Positions 50,573 through 60,638 of a DNA stretch of 64,000 nucleotides are shown here, in pieces. The notes below the pieces were generated by a model, which had not been told where the DNA came from, ran no database searches, and worked only from the letters and a program-made list of their open reading frames with translations. The stretch comes from Cyanoderma ruficeps (taxonomy: Eukaryota > Chordata > Aves > Passeriformes > Timaliidae). Within the stretch, counting starts at the first letter, position 1; every line of letters starts with the position of its first letter. The position numbers and the translations under genes are program-made. The stretch lies in NCBI GenBank assembly GCA_008694505.1, contig VZDJ01000623.1, positions 16,109,810 to 16,173,809 of the forward strand, given 5' to 3'.

Positions 50573-51137
50573 CATTAAAAATTAATGACTGACCTTTGCT
50601 TGTGAACTTTATGATGAACTGAGGTTTACCCACTTAGGATTGATACTTTCATAAATAGTCAGAGATTCTTATGCATCTCCAAAATTCACTAAATATTTTC
50701 ATTCTTGATAGGGTAGTTTCAGGAAATGTGCAAAGTGATTAGATAAAAAAGGAAAAAAAAATATTGAATTTTTCTCAGGACAAAATTGATTACTAGCCAA
50801 AGAATATTCAAACTGAATTAAAATCAGTTTGTTTATACAGTCATTATTTAAAAGTTACAGATTATGAAAGGGAGTACAGCAATAGGATCTTTTGAATTTC
50901 ACTAGTCAATTTAGAGCATCTCTTCTCCATACAGAAAATGAGATTGCACAGAGATTAGACACCTGAAAGTCTGACAAAGAGTAAGAGGAGAAAAGTAAAG
51001 AACAGATCAGACTAAAGGCCATATCTCCATCTTTCTTAGGTAACCAGTATTCGATTTCTATAGAACACCTTGGCATTCTTTAGTTAAATTTTGAAGAAAA
51101 TGTATTTCTATTGGAGTCCATGACACCTGGTGGGGGG

Positions 51138-51279
51138 AAAAAAACCCGAAAAACCCCAAACCAAAAGAAGCCCACCAAAACCAAACAACAACAACATCAA
51201 CAAAACAAACAAAAACCCCACCAACCAACCAATCAAAAAACAAAACAAAACAAAACAAAAANACAAAACCCCAAAAGAC
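51138..51279. repeat. A/C-rich low-complexity block with (CAAAA)n
   Basis: About 140 bases, nearly free of G and T, made of CCCCAAA, CCAAAA, CAACAACAA and CCAACCAACC words, ending in five CAAAA units (51241-51265) with an N at 51262. It may come from a decayed poly-A tail or slippage. Open frames on both strands here (F/G-rich on minus) are products of composition and not genes. Confidence 0.85.
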
Positions 51280-54200
51280 ATTCTCCCATTTTTTGGAGTT
51301 CCTTGTTTTTGTGTCTTCCTGCCATGCCCTTGAGAAATACATTTGGCCAATCAATGAAAATTCATTAAGAAATGAACACTGAAACCTGGTTTTGCATATT
51401 GTAATTTGGACTAAAGAAACCTCAGGTTTCAGTTTGTTCCTTTTCCCAGCAGATTACAAAGTCTATACACATTAGTGCTGGCTGATATATCCATGGGTGT
51501 AATTAATTTTTATTTTATGTTTTGAGCTAGTATTTTCTGATTTTTTCTAACACTTACAAGTTTTAAGTCTCTTTTTATCTCCATTTCTCTTATACAAAAT
51601 GGCAATCAGAGTGAGGCATGATAGATACAGCACATGGGTATTTGCTGCATATATTATGCTGTTCTGGACGAACTTGTAAATCTTTCAGTTAAGCAAGCTA
51701 TCAGTAGTTATCTTTAGCAAGTAGCAGGAATTTGAAAATATGGATTGTTTTAATGGCAAAAGAAAAAAAGTTAGACCACCTAGAGAGTTTAGTGTATCCT
51801 GGCATTAAGTAATTTCCACCTGACTTGCTGTCTTCCCCTAATAAGCTCCTTCACACTCCTTTAGTGAATCTGGTCTTTGGCAGACCACTATAGCGTGAGG
51901 CATTTTTCCACTGTAATTTTTCAGGATAGTGTTTTTGAGAAGCATGTGCACCTTAGCAGGGCACAGAAATATGTTGTAAAAAGTTTTATATTTAGGGCTC
52001 AGCTCCTAAGCAGGATTTTTATTTTGGTGTGCATGCGGTGGCTGAAATAACTTGAAGTTTGTTTTCCAGGTATAGTATCTGTTAATCTGAATGCAGGAGT
52101 ATCTAGATGCAGTCTGGAGGTGAAAGAGCTGTGCTTGTTTAGCATAGGTTTACTTATTGATCAGAAACCAACAAAAGTAAATGTTTTTGCCGGCCCATCA
52201 ATTTCATTCCAAAGAGGTTTCCCTTACTTTTAGCTCGGTAATATAGGGGAAGGGCATGAGTGTGCATATTTTACAGAGAGATGAACTTCCCCTTACCAAT
52301 AACCCCACATACTTTGCAGAAAATATTTTCTTTATCTAAGGGATGTCTATTTTTTTGTAATATTTCCATCTCCAGATATTTCATCTATTATTCCAAAGCT
52401 TCGTAGCACACTTTATATGCCAAACAGCTATACTGGTACACTCTCAGTACACACTAAAGAAAAATACTCAATGCACACTTGAGTGCCTCCATTGAACTTT
52501 TATGTATTATTTTTTGTGTGAATTGCCAGTGTAGCAAATTCAAGCCTGAAACACATTTCTATTATTGCTTGCAAACATATTTTGTAAGCAGAAAAAAAAA
52601 TCAAAATAAAATGTCATCGCTTTCTCATTACTGATAACCAAAACATCCTTGGGTCAAAGATGAATCTTGGATTTGTTTTCACTAACAATTGCTCTTTAGC
52701 ACCAGAAGCAGTTGAATATATTGAATTTATAGTGCAACATTCACACTGTCTGCCTTCTCATCCCAGGCTCTTGTAATTTAAGGGGAAGTCATTATTCTCC
52801 AGTGAGTCCTCTGTCAGAGCATTGTGAAAGCTTTCAAAGGCATCATTTAAACAGGGCATCCATCACACCCTGTCAGGCTCCTTAGCCTGGTGAGGATTTT
52901 TACACTGTTGTGCCTAGGATGTAAACAAAGATAATGCATTTGATTTTTTGCTATTGATCCTCTTTGCTGTGAGAGCAGCCTTCCAAAGAGGGCCTTCCAA
53001 ATCTGAAGAGCCTGCCAGAGCACTTACTTCTGCATCTGTCAGGCGGGGGAGTCTCTTTCCTTCCAGACTTTTCTATCTGATTGCTAATATTTTTTTGTGT
53101 GTGTCTGGCCCTGTGGTGATTAATGATAGGTCAGGAATAGGCGGTAACCTGATATTATTCAGCTCAAATACAGGAGAAATGTTCTCTGGCTGGTGTGACT
53201 GTCACAGAGTCACAGGAGTCTCCCTGAAAGGTCATTTATAACATTTATCCAAGCAGGGATGGAACGATCTGGAAATTGTTAGCTTCATGAAGCCTATGCT
53301 TTGACTTTTAATGTAAAATTCTGGGAACAAAGGTGGCTTTCTCTTGGTTAAAATCTTCCCAGCCGTATCAGACAGTTCATATGAGCACAGTTTAGTGAGC
53401 AGTGAAGATATTTGTTTCCTTTGGAAATGAGTTCTCTTACTTTTTCTTTCATTGCTCTTACAATGGCAATAGGAGTAGAAAACCTGAGCTGAATCCTCAG
53501 CACCTTGCAACTCAAACATACTGCATATAGTTTCAAATTCATGCTGGTCAACAAATAAAACCTGCTGAAACATTCTGAGCTTGTATGACTATGAAATAAA
53601 GAAGAGCTACATATTTATACACTGAAGTACAAGCACTATTGTGGTATGTGGTGATGTTTTGACCACATATATGTCAAGTGCTATTTTCTTTTGACTTACC
53701 ACGTTGATTTAGTCCCTTAGCTGTTATAAATCAGTGCAGTTGCACTCGTGTCAGTGAAGTTAGACCAGACTTACCCTTCTTGAAAATATTCTCTATCATC
53801 ACATTAACACAAGTTTCCTAACTGAGTGTGTTTTAATGTATTTTCATGCATTTAATATATTTTAATGTATAGTCTTATGATGAAAAGATGCTGATGTTTG
53901 CTATCTTTCAACTTTGGAGAAAAAACAAATATCTTAGATAAACATATTACAATTACAGTGTTTTCTTTATTCCCCTTTAAGTAGTCTTATTATGATAATT
54001 AGAGGAGGGTAAAACCAGGGAAGCTTTGGGGAAGAATTTAGTGGGAAAAACGAAAGCTTCTCCTGGTAACTCAGATGTTACACAGGACAGTGTTATGAGC
54101 CACAGGGAGAGGTTTTGTTTTCCAGCATCTTAGTGTATCTGAAGGGCTAAAATTTATTTCTGCAGATGTATAGAACAGAGTAGCTCTAGAAATCTTTAGC

Positions 54201-55239
54201 AAACTGAGTGTAGGATATCACACGAAATGACTAGGAAAACCAATCTGATGTTCCCCCACTTTAAGTTCCTTGGTTTTGTAATTCTGCATGTAGTGGGCAG
54301 AGAAAAAGAGATGTAGATTTTGCCATCTTTACTTCCCATTAGTGAACACTCACTGATGTTAATTTTGATAGTTATTCTTGAATGTTTTACTGATACCAAA
54401 TTTCACAGTCGAGGTTTAAAAACTAGCACCAAACATGTTCTTACTGTGTTATGTTTGATCTTGAATTTCCCACAGTTTATCTACATGCAACATCAAAGCA
54501 TCACAAGTACATGAAATGTGGTATGATCAAGGAAAAAAAGCTTTGCATAAAATTCAGAAAACACATAGTTTATGTCCCTCCACCTTCACTGGTCTCAAAT
54601 ATCCAGTCATGCAATATGCAGCTTCTCATGATTTTCTTATATTTTAACAACATCTCAATGGGATTTTAATGTAAAAAATGGACATAGGAGAGGCCTTATA
54701 TCTCCTTTACACATCACATTACTCTGCTCCCAGTGGAGATTAAAACGTAACACCCTCAATATAGGACATAGTTTGTTATTGAGAATTGGTGATAAATGCC
54801 GAGAATATATTATGGTATCAATACAAAAACAGTTTGTAGCTGTTAGCAAGCTAGAAGCACTTTACTGTACATGCATTTTTATAAGAAGAATGTCACGGCA
54901 AGTAGATAGGAATCCATTATCCTGCCCTTGTTAATGTTCTGAGTGGGAGTAAGGAACAACAGAAATGTTTCTTTTGCTACAGAATTCCTTTTGACGAAAT
55001 CTACAGCAAAGATTCTCTCAGTACAGGCATACAACTCACAGCAAGAGTGAAAACAAAGTGAAAAAGTGGCAGAATATTTCATGGGTTAGAGAGATATAAA
55101 ATATAGAAATTGGAAAAAAAAATCATTTTTAAATTGTCCTACTGGGCTTCCTGTGAGTTGCAGCCAGGGTGTCTCACCCTACTCTCTGCAGGCCTTATTC
55201 TCAGATGGCGTGAAGGCAATGACACTCTGCCTTCCCTTC
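51280..55239. other. AT-rich non-coding stretch, no gene seen
   Basis: No exon or transposon is recognised. The 15-bp palindrome GAAACCTCAGGTTTC lies at 51416-51430. The frames at 52948-53241 plus and 53232-53573 minus are open on opposite strands with no domain. A possible conserved AT-rich patch at 52490-52640 cannot be tested here. Confidence 0.5.
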
Positions 55240-56300
55240 CACTATGGACAGCTGAGCATTCTGTGTGGGAGTCTCTGGCCCTGGAGCTTCATGGGAAGTT
55301 GTTTTAGGATAGAAGATATGAAAGAGAGCACATGAAAAACAACACAAAGGCATTCCAGCCTCTCCAACCAGTGAGTTGGCTTCAACAGGGACCCAACTTG
55401 CATACCTCTATGGAGATACATTAGCATAGGGAATCAACAAGAACTGTTTGGAACTGTGCGCATGCCTGCAGGCTGTGATCTTATTGGAATTACAGAGATG
55501 AGTTGGAATGGTGCCTATGACTGGAGTTTTGGAATGGAAGGATACAGGCTCTTTAGGAAGAGCAGGAAGGGAAGATGAGAGAGAAGAAGGGGTGTCACCC
55601 TATGTCAGTGACCAACTGTGATGCATGGAGTTCTTCCATGGAGCTCTCAGATGATGATTGAGAGTTTATAATGGAGGGTTTATAGGTCAGGATTGTAGCG
55701 AGAGCAGAGATAGGCTGTATTACAGTGGGGGTCTTCTAAAGGCTGCCCGACCAGGAAGAATGAGCAGATGACTCTTTCTATAGAGAGAGGAGCAGCCTCA
55801 CATTCGTAAGTCCTTTTCCTCCTGGGGCACTTCAGCCAAATCCATATCTGCTGGAGGGACAATGCAGGGCACAAGCAAACCAGAAAAATCCTGGAATGTG
55901 TTGATGACGACTCCCTTCTCCAAATGATAGAGAACCCAAGGATGGGAGGTGCCATGCTGTATGTCCTTGTTCTCACCAACAAGGAGGGTCTGGTGGGTAA
56001 TGCAGAGCTCAAGGGCAGCCTGGGCTGTAGTGGTCAAGAAATGGTGAACTTTAAAACCCTTATGGCAGTGGGGAGCATGCACAGCATGAACTTCAGGAGA
56101 GCAGAATTTGACCTCTTCAGGGATCTTCTTGGTAGAGTACATGGCATAAAACCTTAGATGGAATGTTCCAGAGAAATCTGGTTAACGTTCAAGGATAGCC
56201 ACCTCCTACCTCAGGAGCAATGCTTACCAACAAAGAGGAAGCTGGGCAAAAATGATCTTAAAGACCTCTTCCAATCTTAATGATTCTATTCTATGATTCT
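55240..56300 (+). mobile_element. CR1 LINE: endonuclease region joined to 3' tail, RT lost
   Basis: A CR1 on plus that keeps the ORF2 endonuclease part but has no reverse transcriptase. In order: 'agcatagggaatcaacaagaactgtttggaactgt', 'acagagatgagttggaatggtgcctatgactggag' and 'ggatacaggctctttaggaagagcagg' (the CR1 endonuclease start), 'gggacaatgcagggcacaagcaa', 'tggaatgtgttgatgacgactcccttctcc', then 'ctgtatgtccttgttctcaccaacaaggagg' (plus-strand VLTNKEGLVG) and 'gggcagcctgggctgtagtggtcaagaaatggtg'. The last normally encodes the catalytic CSDHEMV but here reads CSGQEMV, so D and H are lost. 'agaggaagctgggcaaaaa' is the end of that region. It is joined at about 56251 to the 3' terminus 'tgatcttaaagacctcttccaa...tgattctattctatgattct'. 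The 3' tail proves it is an insertion with an internal deletion. It is not active. Minus-strand frames of 110-114 codons are shadows. The 5' limit is approximate. Confidence 0.93.
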
Positions 56301-56609
56301 AATGTCTGTTGATGCTAAGTCTAAAAATATATCCAGCATTGTCCCACAAAAAGTTGGGCATCAGCTTGAGTTGCTTACACAATGAACTTTCACCACTCTC
56401 CTAACTTTATATTGTTAATGTGTATGGATAGGTACCTTCAGCAGGCAATTATTACCCTTACAGATTTCATTGCCCTCTAGAGAAACTTGTATTTATCAAT
56501 TGCTTATGAATGGAACCTATAGCAATTAATCTCCTTAGATATGTGACTTCAAGCTAAATAGATTGAATAATCTGGACAAGCAAAAACTTTTGGAACTTTT
56601 TGGTACTGA

Positions 56610-56669
56610 CTTTGCATAAATTAGATCAAGATACATGTGCTTTGCATAAATTAGATCAAGATACATGTG
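56610..56669 (+). repeat. exact 30-bp tandem duplication
   Basis: The 30-base unit starting CTTTGCATAAATTAGATCAA and ending GATACATGTG occurs at 56610-56639 and again at 56640-56669 without a difference. The identity points to a recent event. Confidence 0.95.
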
Positions 56670-57010
56670 TCCCTCTTGGACTTTGGACCAATGTCGCAAC
56701 CCTAAAAGTCAGTTCCTACTTTTCCAGCTGAAAGACATCAGCTGAAATGAGTTAGATGTGTTTCTAAATAGAAAGAAAACCGTTTGCACTGATACAGGTG
56801 AACCATATTTTTGTCTGTATCTGCATTTTCACACAGTTAAATTCTGAACCAAAGGAATCTGGGATAAGAAAAAGCAGTGAAATAGAACTTTGAGTAAGAT
56901 GCCATCAAAGCCAAGGGAGGCTGAATTGGAACTTCAGAGAGCTTTGAATCAAGATCTTTTGGCTACAGTGGCATTTTGTAATTGACTTGAGATGGAATCT
57001 ACTTTGCTTC

Positions 57011-57056
57011 ACTTCCGGATGGCCAGGCCAGACAATCAAGATGGCTCCACAGGAAG
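57011..57056 (+). promoter_or_regulatory. ETS and YY1-like motif pair
   Basis: ACTTCCGGA (57011-57019), AAGATGGCTCC (57038-57048) and CAGGAAG (57050-57056) match the consensus words of ETS (CCGGAAGT) and YY1 (AAGATGGCNNC). Such pairs are frequent at start sites of housekeeping genes. No CpG island or downstream exon is seen, so function is uncertain. Confidence 0.25.
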
Positions 57057-59424
57057 GTGGAAACACATAAGAGCTCCTTTGCCCATGATGTAAAACATCT
57101 ACAGTGCATAAGTTAGTATATTTCTAGGTCAGCATTAATAATCCCTACTTCCCCAGAGGATTCTAAGCAGATTGAACTCCTAACAATTTTTGAAATACAA
57201 GAGGTAATACCGGGTGCGATGTCTATACAACGGACAGTTGATCTGGGATCTTCACCGTGGAAAAAGAGGGTGAAACCAACCTGTGGAAAGAGTATTTTTA
57301 ACCAGGCTAAGAGAGTAACTTGATTTATTTTAAATTTTATAGCAAGTACTCATATAAAATATTTTGTTTACAGTTCCACCCCATAAGGAACAAGGTGATG
57401 AGACGTATGTTATCTCCAAACATTCATAAAGAAGTTATTATTACCCAGCAGTAAAAGGCTCGAACATCACCAGCATTGAAATGCAGCTATTAACAGTCAT
57501 ATATTGTACTTACTGCTTTGTTCCTCCCTTGCCACAGGCATCAGTAAATAAATCTCAGAAATTAGAGGTGGAAAAGATCTACTGCATGTTCAGACACGGC
57601 TTAAGTTGATGTGGTGTGAAAGAGGATGAAGAAATAGATTCTGTTCTTAAAAAATGGTTTGACAGGGAAGAAGATATAAGATCAAATCCCTCCTCACCAT
57701 AAAAGTTAATCACATATACAACACAAGCAGACACTTGCACATTTTTGTTGCCTCTAAACTTGTAGGCAATATCACTGGTTCAGTCTTAATGATCAATGAA
57801 GAAGACTTCTGCTGTAAAAGTTAATATGAATACGGGTAAAAAGCCAGAGGGTCCAGGGATTTAGCTGCTTCTGCTGAAAGGAAACAAGCAAACCTTAATG
57901 CTGTAGAGGTGATCTATAACATTTTATGCCACAGTATAGGATATTTAGCATGCTACAGACATCCAGAGCTAGGAAGGAGCTACATGCTCCCATTTAGTGG
58001 CATGCTACACAACTAATCTTTGGTAAGGTATCCTTCATATGTATTAATACTTTTTTCCTTTGGGAATAATGCTGGAACTATTTTAATAAAGGCTTGGGAA
58101 AACAAAAGCAAGTGCAATAAAGGGAGGCAGAGGAAGCTGAGAAGTTGAATAGCTCAGTAACTTTCCTCCAGCAGAAAATCAGAGCTGGTGTGAGTACTCT
58201 GGGAAGGGGAGCAGGAGGAAAATGCACTCGCCACGTGACATTACCCACTTCTCAGCTGGTATACAATTTGGGACGCAGCTCAGCTGTAGAATTCCACGAG
58301 GGCAATAGAGCAAAGAGGAACAACCCCAACAGAACTGAATCCTGAGGAAAAGCAACATAATTTTCAGATCATAGTAGGGTTAGAGGAAAACCTAAAACCT
58401 ACTCAAAGCTGTATTCATGTGACACACCCAGAGAAACTGTGGAATATCCTTTGCATAAAGAAATAACATTTCCACTAAATCTCTCTGCAGCCATTTCAAA
58501 GCATGGAGTATACGAGTACTGTCTCTCTAATATTCAAATATTCAACAAGACAAAGTTTCTCTGCAGCTAAATATACTCTTGTCTGGAACAGCTGAACGTC
58601 TGAGCACAGGGAAGAATAAAAAGAAAAAAAAAAAAAAGGTTGAGGACTACCCTGAGTAGGATTTATATATGCAGATATGGATGTCTAAACCTAAGCTGCT
58701 TGTCTAGAAAGTCTTTATAGTCATTAGAGAGAATTAGGCTCCTTGGAGATATGACTCAGCCCTTTCTAAGGTAAATGTAAAAAATAACTCAGATGAACAA
58801 TGCTCCACAAAATCCTCTGTCTTTCTACTGCCAATAAAAAGAATCTAGGAAAATGAATTTATGAAGACAAACATAGACATCTGTATACATCTAAGTCTGT
58901 AGCAACTGATCCTTGCTCAAGCCTGTATGAATCAAAGTCACAGATAAGATCAGAGTCCAACTTTCCATCCCCTGATCCTTTCAGCTGACATCATTCTCTT
59001 TTCTGTTTCCATTAAGGATTATTATTTGAGATTATCCAAGATAGAAAGTAGAAAGGCAAAAAAAGTGTAAATAATGATTTTAGACTGATGGACATGTAAA
59101 GGAAATTTAATTGAGATTTTTTTATTTATGTTTTTACCAGTCTGTGTTATTAGTGGAACATTTTGGTCTACCAAACTTGGAAAATGGATTTCCTTTCTGA
59201 CAAAGATGGAATATTTTCTGGGCTTTGGTACAAAATGCATTGACCTCTGTATAACGCTGTTTGTATTCATGTAACTCTGATCAATCCGGAAAAAGAAACC
59301 TAGAATAAAATTCATTTTTCTGCAAAGGCAAACAGAAATCCTTTCCACCTCTTCAATCCATTTCAGTACCCATTTAATTTATAATAATAAGGAGCCTATT
59401 TACTGCTTACAGAAATTAGCAAAG

Positions 59425-59430
59425 GTTTCC
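59425..59430. repeat. target-site duplication GTTTCC, left copy
   Basis: GTTTCC next to the LTR end TGTG..., repeated at 59965-59970. Confidence 0.85.
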
Positions 59431-59586
59431 TGTGGGTGTTCAGTTCTGCTTACCGGCTAGCTTTTACACCAAACTCACATTTAAGGGTACGGCTCAGTAC
59501 CTTTTTGATCTTGTGGGTCTTGACCTCGGGCAGAAGTGTGGCAATGGCGAGGAAGAAAGGAGGACTTCATGTGGGTTCAACAGGGT

Positions 59587-59592
59587 TTTATT
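59587..59592 (-). terminator. LTR polyadenylation signal AATAAA
   Basis: TTTATT on plus is AATAAA on minus, about 155 bases downstream of the TATA-like box, where the R region of an LTR is expected. Confidence 0.7.
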
Positions 59593-59745
59593 TTACCCAG
59601 AGGGTGTCCCACGTAGAAGTGACTTCCTTCCCTCTGGGTCTCAGCTTAAGCACAGGGGGTGTGGACAGGGGCAGGGGACAATCAGAACCAATCCCAGAAG
59701 GAGGGGAGTTACCCACAACAAGAGGACGATCAGTAGAACAATCCC

Positions 59746-59787
59746 ATACATAAAAAAGGGAGGGGATGGCAGGGACTCTGCCAATCA
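59746..59787 (-). promoter_or_regulatory. LTR promoter elements (CCAAT, TATA)
   Basis: On minus: TGATTGG at 59781-59787 (inverted CCAAT), then TTTTTTATGTAT at 59746-59757. Spacing and order fit the U3 promoter of a retroviral LTR. Whether it still drives transcription is unknown. Confidence 0.6.
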
Positions 59788-59964
59788 CCCTGGCCCTCCA
59801 CTAGAACTCTCTAGCCATCTGGGCAGGGTTGCAGAGTGATGGACAGGACCCAGAACTAAGGAAAAACCAAAAGGAGTTTTAACTTGGGGGTACAGGGACA
59901 AACCATTATAAAACAAATAACAGAAGCATGCAGAAATTTGGTGAAGCCAAAATGCACCACAACA

Positions 59965-59970
59965 GTTTCC
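59965..59970. repeat. target-site duplication GTTTCC, right copy
   Basis: Exact match to 59425-59430, flanking the solo LTR. Confidence 0.85.
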
Positions 59971-60608
59971 TGGGTCCTTCATTGTAATTTGGATCCACTC
60001 GGTGGGTCCAATCCATCTTCTGCTAAACTAATTGGAATGAATCCTTTTGAGTGAGAATTGGATCAGACAGAGAAGAGGAAGAATTAACAGATGTGACATT
60101 ATGTGCATTATTCTTCTAACATATCTTCTCGTGGTTCAATTAAACTCATATTAATCTTGTGAAATATGATGAACTATGTTTCATAGTCAAGATGTGCAAC
60201 CTCCCTGAGGAGGTTCTGTTACATTTAATCCTTTAAATCTGGGACCTAGCACTGCAGTCCTTCAACTCCCCAAAATAAGAAGTATATGATCCTGAACAGA
60301 TGAAGTAATATTTTGATGACAATGGAGACCAGAATGAGGTAAATTCCAAAAACATTTTGTATGCTCATTTTTCCTTTATCCCACATTTGTCACTCAGTAA
60401 CAAACTCACTGCCAGGGATGCAGTACAAGTTTCTGGAGAAACTTCAAGTTCCTGATGAGAAGCAGCAGCTCTACTCATGCCCGTAGCTATTAATTATTTG
60501 CTGCCAATTCAACCTTGAAGTACCCAAAAGGGAGGTAGCCAAAATGTGTTCTTTGGGTTTTGTGGCTTCTGTTACAACAGGAAGAGGTTATAATTAAGAT
60601 GTTGTGGG

Positions 60609-60638
60609 TTTTTTCTTTCTTTTCTTTTTTTTTTTTCT
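60609..60638. repeat. T/C pyrimidine tract
   Basis: TTTTTTCTTTCTTTTC followed by T12 and CTTA. A homopurine/homopyrimidine stretch of about 30 bases. Confidence 0.85.

Larger units (their letters stand above)
47488..51136. other. AT-rich non-coding stretch with simple repeats
   Basis: No gene. Holds a (TTTA)n patch at 47755-47780, one N at 47934, a TA-rich patch at 48456-48500, a 13-bp tandem pair at 48608-48633, T12 at 50034-50045 and a GAT microsatellite at 50509-50531. The frames on both strands at 49708-50077 are mirror shadows without a domain. Confidence 0.5.
56301..59424. other. AT-rich non-coding stretch with a 30-bp duplication
   Basis: No gene is recognised. It includes the exact duplication at 56610-56669, ETS/YY1-like words at 57011-57056 and A13 at 58624-58636. 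The 108-codon minus frame at 59022-59348 has no known domain. Confidence 0.5.
59431..59964 (-). mobile_element. solo LTR of an endogenous retrovirus, ERVK-like
   Basis: A 534-bp segment with TG...CA ends (TGTGGGTGTTCAG on plus, CACCACAACA at the right end) lies between two 6-base GTTTCC copies. Orientation is minus. Read in that sense there is an inverted CCAAT box (TGATTGG, 59781-59787), a TATA-like TTTTTTATGTAT (59746-59757) about 25 bases downstream, an AATAAA polyadenylation signal (59587-59592) and a U5 of about 150 bases ending in CACCCACA. No gag, pol or env, primer-binding site or second LTR is next to it, so it is a solo LTR left by recombination between the two ends of a provirus. 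The 6-bp duplication fits class II (ERVK-like) elements. The sequence has more CpG than its flanks and perfect duplications, hinting at a fairly young insertion. The open frames inside are not genes. Confidence 0.9.

Noticed and set aside
51058..51368. Frames on both strands around the A/C-rich block
   Set aside because: Low-complexity composition plus an N; no gene signal.
55680..56142. 110- and 114-codon frames on minus
   Set aside because: Antisense shadows of the CR1 endonuclease region.
56466..56480. TGCCCTCTAGAGA, similar to a CTCF site
   Set aside because: The last conserved TGG is replaced by AGA; too weak.
59432..59839. 135- and 105-codon frames on plus
   Set aside because: They lie antisense inside the solo LTR and correspond to no retroviral gene.
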